DNA of 64,000 bases, from the NCBI RefSeq assembly GCF_029227915.1, contig NC_079886.1, positions 12,485,501 to 12,549,500 of the forward strand, written 5' to 3'. This document shows, piece after piece, positions 1 through 13,695 of this stretch. Both the position numbers and the translations under genes were made by a program. The stretch comes from Hydractinia symbiolongicarpus (Eukaryota > Cnidaria > Hydrozoa > Anthoathecata > Hydractiniidae). Each line of letters starts with the position of its first letter. Positions within the stretch are counted from its first letter, which is position 1. A model generated the notes under the pieces. The model was given only the letters and a program-made list of their open reading frames with translations, was not told the DNA's origin and searched no databases.

Positions 1-870
1 CGCTACAACGTCCCAAGTCGTTTTCATTAGCTCCGTTGCCTTAAAACACTCTTAACTACGTGCACAGTCCTATAAAGGCTGTAATATAGCCTTTTGCAGT
101 CTAACAAAAGCCTCACACGTAAATCACGTGGTTCCATCTGCCTGCGCAGGTTACCATTGGACTATTCCTTCCAGTCTCATTGCACTACAACGTTCCAAGT
201 GGTTTTCCTCAGCGCTGTGGCCTTAGAACTCTCTTAATTATGTGCACAGTCCTATAAAGACCTTAATATACCTTTTTGCAGTCCAATAAAGGCCGCACTC
301 GTAAATCACGCGGTTTCAGCTGCCTGCACTGGTTACCATTGGACTTGTCGTTCCAGTCTCAATGCGCTACAACGTCCCAAGTCGTTTTCATTAGTGCCAT
401 TGCATTAGAACACTCTTAACTACGTGCACAGTCCTATAAAGGCTGTAATATGGCATTTTGCAGTCTAATAAAGGCTTCACACGTAATTAACGTTGTTCCA
501 TCTGCCTGTGCAGGTTACCATTGCACTGTTCTTTCCAGTCTCATGCGCTACCACGTCCAAAGTCGTTTTCATTAGCGCCATTGCCTTACAACACTCTTAA
601 CTACGTGCACAGTCCAATAAAGGGTGTATAGCCATTTGCAGTCTAATAAAGGCCTCACACGTAAATCACGTGGTTTTACCTGTCTGCGCAGGTTACCATT
701 GGACTAGTCCTTCCAGTCTCAATGCGCTACAACGTCCCAAGTCGTTTTTATTAGCGCCGTTGCCTTACAACACTCCTAACTACGTGCACAGTCCTATAAA
801 GACCGTAATATACCTTTTTGCAGTCCAATAAAGTCCGCACACGTAAATCACGTGGTTCCCTCTGCCTGCA
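1..870 (+). repeat. Divergent satellite monomers, window start
   Basis: About five monomers that do not align at HOR-level identity with the following 3,276-bp repeat. They carry private changes, for example acgtaattaacgttg near 482 and attgcactgttctttcc near 519. From about 870 onward the sequence matches positions shifted by +3,276 very closely, which sets the boundary. Confidence 0.6.
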
Positions 871-2265
871 CAGGTTACCATTGGACTAGTCCTTCCAGTC
901 CCAATGCGCTACAACGTCCCAAGTCGTTTTCATTAGCTCCGTTGCATTAAAACACTCTTAACTACGTGCACAGTCCTATAAAGGCTGTAATATAGCCTTT
1001 TGCAGTCTAACAAAAGCCTCACACGTAAATCACGTGGTTCCATCTGCCTGCGCAGGTTACCATTGGACTATTCCTTCCAGTCTCATTGCACTACAACGTT
1101 CCAAGTGGTTTTCCTCAGCGCTGTGGCCTTAGAACTCTCTTAATTATGTGCACAGTCGTATAAAGACCTTAATATACCTTTTTGCAGTCCAATAAAGGCC
1201 GCACTCGTAAATCACGCGGTTTCAGCTGCCTGCACTGGTTACCATTGGACTATTCCTGCCAGTCTCAATGCACTACAACGTTCCAAGTGGTTTTCCTCAA
1301 CGCTGTGGCCTTAGAACTCTCTTAACTATGTGCACAGTCCTATAAAGGCCGTAATATGGCCTTTTGCAGTCTAATAAAGGCTTCACACGTAAATCACGTG
1401 GTTTTACCTGCCTGCGTAGGTTACCATTGGACTAGTCCTTCCAGTCTCAATGCGCTACAACGTCCCAAGTCGTTTTCATTAGCGCCGTTGCCTTAGAACA
1501 CTCTTAACTACGTGCACAGTCCTATAAAGGCTGTAATATGGCCTTTTGCAGTCTAACAAAAGCCTCACACGTAAATCACGTGGTTCCATCTGCCTGCGCA
1601 GGTTACCATTGGACTATTCCTTCCAGTCTCATTGCACTACAACGTTCCAAGTGGTTTTCCTCAGCGCTGTGGCCTTAGAACTCTCTTAACTATGTGCACA
1701 GTCCTATAAAGGCCGTAATATGGCCTTTTGCAGTCTAATAAAGGCTTCACACGTAAATCACGTGGTTTTACCTGCCTGCGTAGCTTACCATTGGACTAGT
1801 CCTTCCAGTCTCAATGCGCTACAACGTCCCAAGTCGTTTTCATTAGCGCCGTTGCCTTAGAACACTCTTAACTACGTGCACAGTCCTATAAAGGCTGTAA
1901 TATGGCCTTTTGCAGTCTAACAAAAGCCTCACACGTAAATCACGTGGTTCCATCTGCCTGCGCAGGTTACCATTGGACTATTCCTTCCAGTCTCATTGCA
2001 CTACAACGTTCCAAGTGGTTTTCCTCAGCGCTGTGGCCTTAGAACTCTCTTAATTATGTGCACAGTCCTATAAAGACCTTAATATACCTTTTTGCAGTCC
2101 AATAAAGGCCGCACACGTAAATCACGCGGTTTCAGCTGCCTGCACTGGTTACCATTGGACTTGTCGTTCCAGTCTCAATGCGCTACCACGTCCCAATTCG
2201 TTTTCATTAGCGCCGCTGCCTTACAACACTCTTAACTACGTGCACAGTCCTATAAAGGCTGCAAT
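870..2265 (+). repeat. Higher-order block B, partial copy (B0)
   Basis: Matches 4146-5541 at an offset of 3,276 bp. Shared diagnostic variants include tagctccgttgcattaaaac, cgtataaagacctt and cctcaacgctgtgg. It is the 3' part of an 11-monomer block B whose 5' part is absent here. One private change is gtagcttacc near 1779, where the other copies read gtaggttacc. Confidence 0.75.
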
Positions 2266-3540
2266 ATGGCCTTTTGCAGTCTAATAAAAACCTCGCACGT
2301 CAATCACGCGGTTTCACCTGTCTGCGCAGGTTACCATTGGACTAGTCCTTCCATTCTCAATGCGCTACAACGTCCCAAGTCGTTTTTATTAGCGCCACTG
2401 CCTTACAACACTCTTAACTGCGTGCACAGTCCTATAAAGGCTGTAATATGGCCTTTTGCAGTCTAATAAAGGCCTTGCACGTAAATCACGTGGTTTCACC
2501 TGTCTGCAGAGGTTACCATTGGACTAGTCCTTCCAGTCCCAATGCGCTACAACGTCCCAAGTCGTTTTCATTAGCTCCGTTGCATTAAAACACTCTTAAC
2601 TACGTGCACAGTCATATAAAGGCTGTAATATGGCCTTTTGCAGTCTAATAAAAGCCTCACACATAAATCACGCGGTTCCATCTGCCTGCGCAGGTTACCA
2701 TTGGGCTATTCCTTCCAGTCTCAATGCACTAAAATGGTTCCAAGTGGTTTTCCTCAGCGCTGTGGCCTTAGAACTCTCTTAACTATGTGCACAGTCCTAT
2801 AATGGCCGTAATATGGCTTTTTGCAGTCTAATAAAGGCTTCACACGTAAATCACGTGGTTTTACCTGCCTGCGCAGGTTACCATTGGACTAGTCCTTCCA
2901 GTTTCAATGCACTACAACGTCCCAAGTCGGTTTCATTAGCGCCGTTGCCTTACAACACTCTTAACTACGTGCACAGTCCTATAAAGACCGTAATATACAT
3001 TTTTGCAGTCCAATAAAGTCCGCACACGTAAATCACGTGGTTCCCTCTGCCTGCACAGGTTACCATTGGACTAGTCCTTCCAGTCCCAATGCGCTACAAC
3101 GTCCCAAGTCGTTTTCATTAGCTCCGTTGCCTTAGAACACTCTTAACTACGTGCACAGTCCTATAAAGGCTGTAATATGGCCTTTTGCAGTCTAACAAAA
3201 GCCTCACACGTAAATCACGTGGTTCCATCTGCCTGCGCAGGTTACCATTGGACTATTCCTTCCAGTCTCATTGCACTACAACGTTCCAAGTGGTTTTCCT
3301 CAGCGCTGTGGCCTTAGAACTCTCTTAATTATGTGCACAGTCCTATAAAGACCTTAATATACCTTTTTGCAGTCCAATAAAGGCCGCACACGTAAATCAC
3401 GCGGTTTCAGCTGCCTGCACTGGTTACCATTGGACTTGTCGTTCCAGTCTCAATGCGCTACCACGTCCCAAGTCGTTTTCATTAGCGCCGCTGCGTTACA
3501 ACACTCTTAACTACGTGCACAGTCCTATAAAGGCTGCAAT
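2266..3540 (+). repeat. Higher-order block A, copy 1 (7 monomers, 1,275 bp)
   Basis: Defined by the recurrence of the same monomer variants at 2266, 3541, 5542, 6817, 8092, 10093 and 11368. Block A contains the marked monomer starting gtaatatggctttttgcag with tcggtttcattagc downstream (2813-2950). Copy 1 differs from copies 2-4 at about 2533-2600, where it carries cagtcccaatgcg and tagctccgttgcattaaaac, which are otherwise block-B variants. This suggests a local exchange tract. Confidence 0.85.
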
Positions 3541-5541
3541 ATGGCCTTTTGCAGTCTAATAAAAACCTCGCACGTCAATCACGCGGTTTCACCTGTCTGC
3601 GCAGGTTACCATTGGACTAGTCCTTCCATTCTCAATGCGCTACAACGTCCCAAGTCGTTTTTATTAGCGCCGCTGCCTTACAACACTCTTAACTGCGTGC
3701 ACAGTCCTATAAAGGCTGTAATATGGCCTTTTGCAGTCTAATAAAGGCCTTGCACGTAAATCACGTGGTTTCACCTGTCTGCGCAGGTTACCATTGGACT
3801 TGTCGTTCCAGTCTCAATGCGCTACCACGTCCCAATTCGTTTTCATTAGCGCCGTTGTCTTAGAACACTCTTAACTACGTGCACAGTCCTATAAAGGCTG
3901 CAATATGGCCTTTTGCAGTCTAATAAAAACCTCGCACGTCAATCACGCAGTTTCACCTGTCTGCGCAGGTTACCATTGGACTAGTCCTTCCATTCTCAAT
4001 GCGCTACAACGTCCCAAGTCGTTTTATTAGCGCCGCTGCCTTACAACACTCTTAACTGCGTGCACAGTCCTATGAAGGCTGTAATATGGCCTTTTGCAGT
4101 CTAATAAAGGCCTTGCACGTAAATCACGTGGTTTCACCTGTCTGCGCAGGTTACCATTGGACTAGTCCTTCCAGTCCCAATGCGCTACAACGTCCCAAGT
4201 CGTTTTCATTAGCTCCGTTGCATTAAAACACTCTTAACTACGTGCACAGTCCTATAAAGGCTGTAATATAGCCTTTTGCAGTCTAACAAAAGCCTCACAC
4301 GTAAATCACGTGGTTCCATCTGCCTGCGCAGGTTACCATTGGACTATTCCTTCCAGTCTCATTGCACTACAACGTTCCAAGTGGTTTTCCTCAGCGCTGT
4401 GGCCTTAGAACTCTCTTAATTATGTGCACAGTCGTATAAAGACCTTAATATACCTTTTTGCAGTCCAATAAAGGCCGCACTCGTAAATCACGCGGTTTCA
4501 GCTGCCTGCACTGGTTACCATTGGACTATTCCTGCCAGTCTCAATGCACTACAACGTTCCAAGTGGTTTTCCTCAACGCTGTGGCCTTAGAACTCTCTTA
4601 ACTATGTGCACAGTCCTATAAAGGCCGTAATATGGCCTTTTGCAGTCTAATAAAGGCTTCACACGTAAATCACGTGGTTTTACCTGCCTGCGTAGGTTAC
4701 CATTGGACTAGTCCTTCCAGTCTCAATGCGCTACAACGTCCCAAGTCGTTTTCATTAGCGCCGTTGCCTTAGAACACTCTTAACTACGTGCACAGTCCTA
4801 TAAAGGCTGTAATATGGCCTTTTGCAGTCTAACAAAAGCCTCACACGTAAATCACGTGGTTCCATCTGCCTGCGCAGGTTACCATTGGACTATTCCTTCC
4901 AGTCTCATTGCACTACAACGTTCCAAGTGGTTTTCCTCAGCGCTGTGGCCTTAGAACTCTCTTAACTATGTGCACAGTCCTATAAAGGCCGTAATATGGC
5001 CTTTTGCAGTCTAATAAAGGCTTCACACGTAAATCACGTGGTTTTACCTGCCTGCGTAGGTTACCATTGGACTAGTCCTTCCAGTCTCAATGCGCTACAA
5101 CGTCCCAAGTCGTTTTCATTAGCGCCGTTGCCTTAGAACACTCTTAACTACGTGCACAGTCCTATAAAGGCTGTAATATGGCCTTTTGCAGTCTAACAAA
5201 AGCCTCACACGTAAATCACGTGGTTCCATCTGCCTGCGCAGGTTACCATTGGACTATTCCTTCCAGTCTCATTGCACTACAACGTTCCAAGTGGTTTTCC
5301 TCAGCGCTGTGGCCTTAGAACTCTCTTAATTATGTGCACAGTCCTATAAAGACCTTAATATACCTTTTTGCAGTCCAATAAAGGCCGCACACGTAAATCA
5401 CGCGGTTTCAGCTGCCTGCACTGGTTACCATTGGACTTGTCGTTCCAGTCTCAATGCGCTACCACGTCCCAATTCGTTTTCATTAGCGCCGCTGCCTTAC
5501 AACACTCTTAACTACGTGCACAGTCCTATAAAGGCTGCAAT
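3541..5541 (+). repeat. Higher-order block B, copy 1 (11 monomers, 2,001 bp)
   Basis: Aligns to 8092-10092 at an offset of 4,551 bp with essentially all diagnostic variants shared, including the one-base-shorter cgttttattagcgcc and the unusual cctatgaaggctg. It starts with the same monomer type as block A, so A and B share a junction monomer that would permit unequal crossing over in register. Confidence 0.85.
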
Positions 5542-6816
5542 ATGGCCTTTTGCAGTCTAATAAAAACCTCGCACGTCAATCACGCGGTTTCACCTGTCTG
5601 CGCAGGTTACCATTGGACTAGTCCTTCCATTCTCAATGCGCTACAACGTCCCAAGTCGTTTTTATTAGCGCCACTGCCTTACAACACTCTTAACTGCGTG
5701 CACAGTCCTATAAAGGCTGTAATATGGCCTTTTGCAGTCTAATAAAGGCCTTGCACGTAAATCACGTGGTTTCACCTGTCTGCAGAGGTTACCATTGGAC
5801 TAGTCCTTCCAGTCTCAATGCGCTACAACGTCCCAAGTCGTTTTCATTAGCGCCGTTGTCTTACAACACTCTTAACTACGTGCACAGTCATATAAAGGCT
5901 GTAATATGGCCTTTTGCAGTCTAATAAAAGCCTCACACATAAATCACGCGGTTCCATCTGCCTGCGCAGGTTACCATTGGGCTATTCCTTCCAGTCTCAA
6001 TGCACTAAAATGGTTCCAAGTGGTTTTCCTCAGCGCTGTGGCCTTAGAACTCTCTTAACTATGTGCACAGTCCTATAATGGCCGTAATATGGCTTTTTGC
6101 AGTCTAATAAAGGCTTCACACGTAAATCACGTGGTTTTACCTGCCTGCGCAGGTTACCATTGGACTAGTCCTTCCAGTTTCAATGCACTACAACGTCCCA
6201 AGTCGGTTTCATTAGCGCCGTTGCCTTACAACACTCTTAACTACGTGCACAGTCCTATAAAGACCGTAATATACATTTTTGCAGTCCAATAAAGTCCGCA
6301 CACGTAAATCACGTGGTTCCCTCTGCCTGCACAGGTTACCATTGGACTAGTCCTTCCAGTCCCAATGCGCTACAACGTCCCAAGTCGTTTTCATTAGCTC
6401 CGTTGCCTTAGAACACTCTTAACTACGTGCACAGTCCTATAAAGGCTGTAATATGGCCTTTTGCAGTCTAACAAAAGCCTCACACGTAAATCACGTGGTT
6501 CCATCTGCCTGCGCAGGTTACCATTGGACTATTCCTTCCAGTCTCATTGCACTACAACGTTCCAAGTGGTTTTCCTCAGCGCTGTGGCCTTAGAACTCTC
6601 TTAATTATGTGCACAGTCCTATAAAGACCTTAATATACCTTTTTGCAGTCCAATAAAGGCCGCACACGTAAATCACGCGGTTTCAGCTGCCTGCACTGGT
6701 TACCATTGGACTTGTCGTTCCAGTCTCAATGCGCTACCACGTCCCAAGTCGTTTTCATTAGCGCCGCTGCGTTACAACACTCTTAACTACGTGCACAGTC
6801 CTATAAAGGCTGCAAT
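5542..6816 (+). repeat. Higher-order block A, copy 2
   Basis: Tandem neighbour of copy 3 (6817-8091) at a spacing of exactly 1,275 bp; by eye the two are nearly identical over their whole length. This AA doublet breaks the otherwise alternating A-B order and looks like a recent seven-monomer duplication. Confidence 0.85.
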
Positions 6817-8091
6817 ATGGCCTTTTGCAGTCTAATAAAAACCTCGCACGTCAATCACGCGGTTTCACCTGTCTGCGCAGGTTACCATTGGACTAGTCCT
6901 TCCATTCTCAATGCGCTACAACGTCCCAAGTCGTTTTTATTAGCGCCACTGCCTTACAACACTCTTAACTGCGTGCACAGTCCTATAAAGGCTGTAATAT
7001 GGCCTTTTGCAGTCTAATAAAGGCCTTGCACGTAAATCACGTGGTTTCACCTGTCTGCAGAGGTTACCATTGGACTAGTCCTTCCAGTCTCAATGCGCTA
7101 CAACGTCCCAAGTCGTTTTCATTAGCGCCGTTGTCTTACAACACTCTTAACTACGTGCACAGTCATATAAAGGCTGTAATATGGCCTTTTGCAGTCTAAT
7201 AAAAGCCTCACACATAAATCACGCGGTTCCATCTGCCTGCGCAGGTTACCATTGGGCTATTCCTTCCAGTCTCAATGCACTAAAATGGTTCCAAGTGGTT
7301 TTCCTCAGCGCTGTGGCCTTAGAACTCTCTTAACTATGTGCACAGTCCTATAATGGCCGTAATATGGCTTTTTGCAGTCTAATAAAGGCTTCACACGTAA
7401 ATCACGTGGTTTTACCTGCCTGCGCAGGTTACCATTGGACTAGTCCTTCCAGTTTCAATGCACTACAACGTCCCAAGTCGGTTTCATTAGCGCCGTTGCC
7501 TTACAACACTCTTAACTACGTGCACAGTCCTATAAAGACCGTAATATACATTTTTGCAGTCCAATAAAGTCCGCACACGTAAATCACGTGGTTCCCTCTG
7601 CCTGCACAGGTTACCATTGGACTAGTCCTTCCAGTCCCAATGCGCTACAACGTCCCAAGTCGTTTTCATTAGCTCCGTTGCCTTAGAACACTCTTAACTA
7701 CGTGCACAGTCCTATAAAGGCTGTAATATGGCCTTTTGCAGTCTAACAAAAGCCTCACACGTAAATCACGTGGTTCCATCTGCCTGCGCAGGTTACCATT
7801 GGACTATTCCTTCCAGTCTCATTGCACTACAACGTTCCAAGTGGTTTTCCTCAGCGCTGTGGCCTTAGAACTCTCTTAATTATGTGCACAGTCCTATAAA
7901 GACCTTAATATACCTTTTTGCAGTCCAATAAAGGCCGCACACGTAAATCACGCGGTTTCAGCTGCCTGCACTGGTTACCATTGGACTTGTCGTTCCAGTC
8001 TCAATGCGCTACCACGTCCCAAGTCGTTTTCATTAGCGCCGCTGCGTTACAACACTCTTAACTACGTGCACAGTCCTATAAAGGCTGCAAT
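6817..8091 (+). repeat. Higher-order block A, copy 3
   Basis: Second member of the AA doublet. Its diagnostic monomers at 6999 (CTGCAGAGG variant) and 7364 (tcggtttcattagc variant) repeat those at 5724 and 6089 with identical spacing. Confidence 0.85.
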
Positions 8092-10092
8092 ATGGCCTTT
8101 TGCAGTCTAATAAAAACCTCGCACGTCAATCACGCGGTTTCACCTGTCTGCGCAGGTTACCATTGGACTAGTCCTTCCATTCTCAATGCGCTACAACGTC
8201 CCAAGTCGTTTTTATTAGCGCCGCTGCCTTACAACACTCTTAACTGCGTGCACAGTCCTATAAAGGCTGTAATATGGCCTTTTGCAGTCTAATAAAGGCC
8301 TTGCACGTAAATCACGTGGTTTCACCTGTCTGCGCAGGTTACCATTGGACTTGTCGTTCCAGTCTCAATGCGCTACCACGTCCCAATTCGTTTTCATTAG
8401 CGCCGTTGTCTTAGAACACTCTTAACTACGTGCACAGTCCTATAAAGGCTGCAATATGGCCTTTTGCAGTCTAATAAAAACCTCGCACGTCAATCACGCA
8501 GTTTCACCTGTCTGCGCAGGTTACCATTGGACTAGTCCTTCCATTCTCAATGCGCTACAACGTCCCAAGTCGTTTTATTAGCGCCGCTGCCTTACAACAC
8601 TCTTAACTGCGTGCACAGTCCTATGAAGGCTGTAATATGGCCTTTTGCAGTCTAATAAAGGCCTTGCACGTAAATCACGTGGTTTCACCTGTCTGCGCAG
8701 GTTACCATTGGACTAGTCCTTCCAGTCCCAATGCGCTACAACGTCCCAAGTCGTTTTCATTAGCTCCGTTGCATTAAAACACTCTTAACTACGTGCACAG
8801 TCCTATAAAGGCTGTAATATAGCCTTTTGCAGTCTAACAAAAGCCTCACACGTAAATCACGTGGTTCCATCTGCCTGCGCAGGTTACCATTGGACTATTC
8901 CTTCCAGTCTCATTGCACTACAACGTTCCAAGTGGTTTTCCTCAGCGCTGTGGCCTTAGAACTCTCTTAATTATGTGCACAGTCGTATAAAGACCTTAAT
9001 ATACCTTTTTGCAGTCCAATAAAGGCCGCACTCGTAAATCACGCGGTTTCAGCTGCCTGCACTGGTTACCATTGGACTATTCCTGCCAGTCTCAATGCAC
9101 TACAACGTTCCAAGTGGTTTTCCTCAACGCTGTGGCCTTAGAACTCTCTTAACTATGTGCACAGTCCTATAAAGGCCGTAATATGGCCTTTTGCAGTCTA
9201 ATAAAGGCTTCACACGTAAATCACGTGGTTTTACCTGCCTGCGTAGGTTACCATTGGACTAGTCCTTCCAGTCTCAATGCGCTACAACGTCCCAAGTCGT
9301 TTTCATTAGCGCCGTTGCCTTAGAACACTCTTAACTACGTGCACAGTCCTATAAAGGCTGTAATATGGCCTTTTGCAGTCTAACAAAAGCCTCACACGTA
9401 AATCACGTGGTTCCATCTGCCTGCGCAGGTTACCATTGGACTATTCCTTCCAGTCTCATTGCACTACAACGTTCCAAGTGGTTTTCCTCAGCGCTGTGGC
9501 CTTAGAACTCTCTTAACTATGTGCACAGTCCTATAAAGGCCGTAATATGGCCTTTTGCAGTCTAATAAAGGCTTCACACGTAAATCACGTGGTTTTACCT
9601 GCCTGCGTAGGTTACCATTGGACTAGTCCTTCCAGTCTCAATGCGCTACAACGTCCCAAGTCGTTTTCATTAGCGCCGTTGCCTTAGAACACTCTTAACT
9701 ACGTGCACAGTCCTATAAAGGCTGTAATATGGCCTTTTGCAGTCTAACAAAAGCCTCACACGTAAATCACGTGGTTCCATCTGCCTGCGCAGGTTACCAT
9801 TGGACTATTCCTTCCAGTCTCATTGCACTACAACGTTCCAAGTGGTTTTCCTCAGCGCTGTGGCCTTAGAACTCTCTTAATTATGTGCACAGTCCTATAA
9901 AGACCTTAATATACCTTTTTGCAGTCCAATAAAGGCCGCACACGTAAATCACGCGGTTTCAGCTGCCTGCACTGGTTACCATTGGACTTGTCGTTCCAGT
10001 CTCAATGCGCTACCACGTCCCAATTCGTTTTCATTAGCGCCGCTGCCTTACAACACTCTTAACTACGTGCACAGTCCTATAAAGGCTGCAAT
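8092..10092 (+). repeat. Higher-order block B, copy 2
   Basis: 2,001-bp copy of 3541-5541, with the same tatgaaggctg, gccgttgcattaaaac and cctcaacgctg marker variants at the same internal positions. Confidence 0.85.
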
Positions 10093-11367
10093 ATGGCCTT
10101 TTGCAGTCTAATAAAAACCTCGCACGTCAATCACGCGGTTTCACCTGTCTGCGCAGGTTACCATTGGACTAGTCCTTCCATTCTCAATGCGCTACAACGT
10201 CCCAAGTCGTTTTTATTAGCGCCACTGCCTTACAACACTCTTAACTGCGTGCACAGTCCTATAAAGGCTGTAATATGGCCTTTTGCAGTCTAATAAAGGC
10301 CTTGCACGTAAATCACGTGGTTTCACCTGTCTGCAGAGGTTACCATTGGACTAGTCCTTCCAGTCTCAATGCGCTACAACGTCCCAAGTCGTTTTCATTA
10401 GCGCCGTTGTCTTACAACACTCTTAACTACGTGCACAGTCATATAAAGGCTGTAATATGGCCTTTTGCAGTCTAATAAAAGCCTCACACATAAATCACGC
10501 GGTTCCATCTGCCTGCGCAGGTTACCATTGGGCTATTCCTTCCAGTCTCAATGCACTAAAATGGTTCCAAGTGGTTTTCCTCAGCGCTGTGGCCTTAGAA
10601 CTCTCTTAACTATGTGCACAGTCCTATAATGGCCGTAATATGGCTTTTTGCAGTCTAATAAAGGCTTCACACGTAAATCACGTGGTTTTACCTGCCTGCG
10701 CAGGTTACCATTGGACTAGTCCTTCCAGTTTCAATGCACTACAACGTCCCAAGTCGGTTTCATTAGCGCCGTTGCCTTACAACACTCTTAACTACGTGCA
10801 CAGTCCTATAAAGACCGTAATATACATTTTTGCAGTCCAATAAAGTCCGCACACGTAAATCACGTGGTTCCCTCTGCCTGCACAGGTTACCATTGGACTA
10901 GTCCTTCCAGTCCCAATGCGCTACAACGTCCCAAGTCGTTTTCATTAGCTCCGTTGCCTTAGAACACTCTTAACTACGTGCACAGTCCTATAAAGGCTGT
11001 AATATGGCCTTTTGCAGTCTAACAAAAGCCTCACACGTAAATCACGTGGTTCCATCTGCCTGCGCAGGTTACCATTGGACTATTCCTTCCAGTCTCATTG
11101 CACTACAACGTTCCAAGTGGTTTTCCTCAGCGCTGTGGCCTTAGAACTCTCTTAATTATGTGCACAGTCCTATAAAGACCTTAATATACCTTTTTGCAGT
11201 CCAATAAAGGCCGCACACGTAAATCACGCGGTTTCAGCTGCCTGCACTGGTTACCATTGGACTTGTCGTTCCAGTCTCAATGCGCTACCACGTCCCAAGT
11301 CGTTTTCATTAGCGCCGCTGCGTTACAACACTCTTAACTACGTGCACAGTCCTATAAAGGCTGCAAT
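10093..11367 (+). repeat. Higher-order block A, copy 4
   Basis: 1,275-bp copy of 6817-8091, with marker monomers at 10275 and 10640. It is followed by the start of another block B. Confidence 0.85.
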
Positions 11368-11970
11368 ATGGCCTTTTGCAGTCTAATAAAAACCTCGCAC
11401 GTCAATCACGCGGTTTCACCTGTCTGCGCAGGTTACCATTGGACTAGTCCTTCCATTCTCAATGCGCTACAACGTCCCAAGTCGTTTTTATTAGCGCCGC
11501 TGCCTTACAACACTCTTAACTGCGTGCACAGTCCTATAAAGGCTGTAATATGGCCTTTTGCAGTCTAATAAAGGCCTTGCACGTAAATCACGTGGTTTCA
11601 CCTGTCTGCGCAGGTTACCATTGGACTTGTCGTTCCAGTCTCAATGCGCTACCACGTCCCAATTCGTTTTCATTAGCGCCGTTGTCTTAGAACACTCTTA
11701 ACTACGTGCACAGTCCTATAAAGGCTGCAATATGGCCTTTTGCAGTCTAATAAAAACCTCGCACGTCAATCACGCAGTTTCACCTGTCTGCGCAGGTTAC
11801 CATTGGACTAGTCCTTCCATTCTCAATGCGCTACAACGTCCCAAGTCGTTTTATTAGCGCCGCTGCCTTACAACACTCTTAACTGCGTGCACAGTCCTAT
11901 GAAGGCTGTAATATGGCCTTTTGCAGTCTAATAAAGGCCTTGCACGTAAATCACGTGGTTTCACCTGTCT
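11368..11970 (+). repeat. Higher-order block B, truncated copy 3
   Basis: Follows block B (compare 8092-8694) up to the tatgaaggctg monomer, then departs near 11,970. There the next monomer repeats the cgttttattagcgcc and tatgaaggctg variants a second time (12,030 and 12,080) instead of continuing as block B. This marks the end of the first HOR regime. Confidence 0.7.
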
Positions 11971-13695
11971 GCAGAGGTTACCATTGGACTAGTCCTTCCA
12001 TTCTCAATGCGCTACAACGTCCCAAGTCGTTTTATTAGCGCCGCTGCCTTACAACACTCTTAACTGCGTGCACAGTCCTATGAAGGCTGTAATATGGCCT
12101 TTTGCAGTCTAATAAAGGCCTTGCTCGTAAATCACGTGGTTTCACCTGTCTGCAGAGGTTACCATTGGACTTGTCGTTCCAGTCTCAATGCGCTATCACG
12201 TCCCAAGTCGTTTTCATTAGCGCCGCTGCCTTACAACACTCTTAACTACGTGCACAGTCCTATAAAGGCTGCAATATGGCCTTTTGCAGTCTAATAAAAA
12301 CTTTGCACATCAATCACGCGGTTTCACCTGTCTGCGCAGGTTACCATTGGACTAGTCCTTCCATTCTCAATGCGCTACAACGTCCCAAGTCGTTTTTATT
12401 AGCGCCGCTGCCTTACAACACTTTTAACTGCGTGCACAGTCCTATAAAGGGTGTATAGCCATTTGCAGTCTAATAAAGGCCTTACACGTAAATCACGTGG
12501 TTTCACCTGCCTGCGCAGGTTACCATTGGACTAGCCGTTCCAGTCTCAATGCGCTCTAACGTTCCAAGTCGTTTTCATTAGCGCCGCTGCCCTACAACAC
12601 TCTTAACTACGTGCACAGTCCTATAAAGGCTGCAATATAGCCTTTTGCAGTCTAATAAAAACCTCGCACGTCAATCAAGCGGTTTCACCTGTCTGCGCAG
12701 GTTACCATTGGACTGTTCCTTCTAGTCTCAATGCACTACAACGTTCCAAGTGGTTTTCCTCAGCGCTGTAGCCTTAGAACTCTCTTAACTATGTGCACAG
12801 TCCTGTAATGGCCGCAATATGGCTTTTTGCAGTCTAATAAAGGCTTCACACGTAAATCACGTGGTTTCACCTGCCTGCGCAGGTTACTATTGGACTAGCC
12901 GTTCCAGTCTCAATGCGCTCTAACGTCCCAAGTCGTTTTCATTAGCGCCGTTGCCTTAGAACACTCTTAACTACGTGCACAGTCATATAAAGGCTGTAAT
13001 ATGGCCGTTTGAAGTCTAATAAAAGCCTCACACGTAAATCGCGTGGTTCTATCTGCCTGCGCAGGTTGCCATTGGACTATTCCTTCCAGTCTCATTGCAC
13101 TACAACGTTCCAAGAGGTTTTCCTCAGCGCTGTGGCCTTAGAACTCTCTTAACTACGTGCACAGTCCTATAAAGGCTGCAATATGGCCTTTTGCAGTCTA
13201 ATAAAGGCTTCACACGTAAATCACGTGGTTTCACCTGTCTGCGCAGGTTACCATCGACTAGTCCTTCCAGTCTCAATGCGCTACAACGTCCAAAGTCGTT
13301 TTCATTAGCGCTGTTGCCTTACAACACTCCTAACTACGTGCACAGTCCAATAAAGGGTGTATAGCCATTTGCAGTCTAATATAGGCCTCACACGTAAATC
13401 ACGTGGTTTCACCTGCCTGCGCAGGTTACCATTGGACTATTCCTGCCAGTCTCAATGCACTACAACGTTCCAAGTGGTTTTCCTCAGCGCTGTGGCCTTA
13501 CAACACTCTTAACTACGTGCACAGTCCTATAAAGACCGTAATATACCTTTTTGCAGTCCAATAAAGGCCGCACACGTAAATCACGCGGTTTCAGCTGCCT
13601 GCACTGGTTACCATTGGACTTGTCGTTCCAGTCTCAATGCGCTATCACGTCCCAAGTCGTTTTCATTAGCGCCGCTGCCTTACAACACTCTTTAC
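11970..13695 (+). repeat. Transition monomers between HOR regimes
   Basis: Roughly nine to ten satellite monomers of mixed type, with no long match to the preceding A/B blocks. The part from about 12,790 onward is shared with 35,886-37,416. It includes one of the ctaatatagg monomers (near 13,377), which also occur near 36,473, 53,163 and 57,893. Confidence 0.6.
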
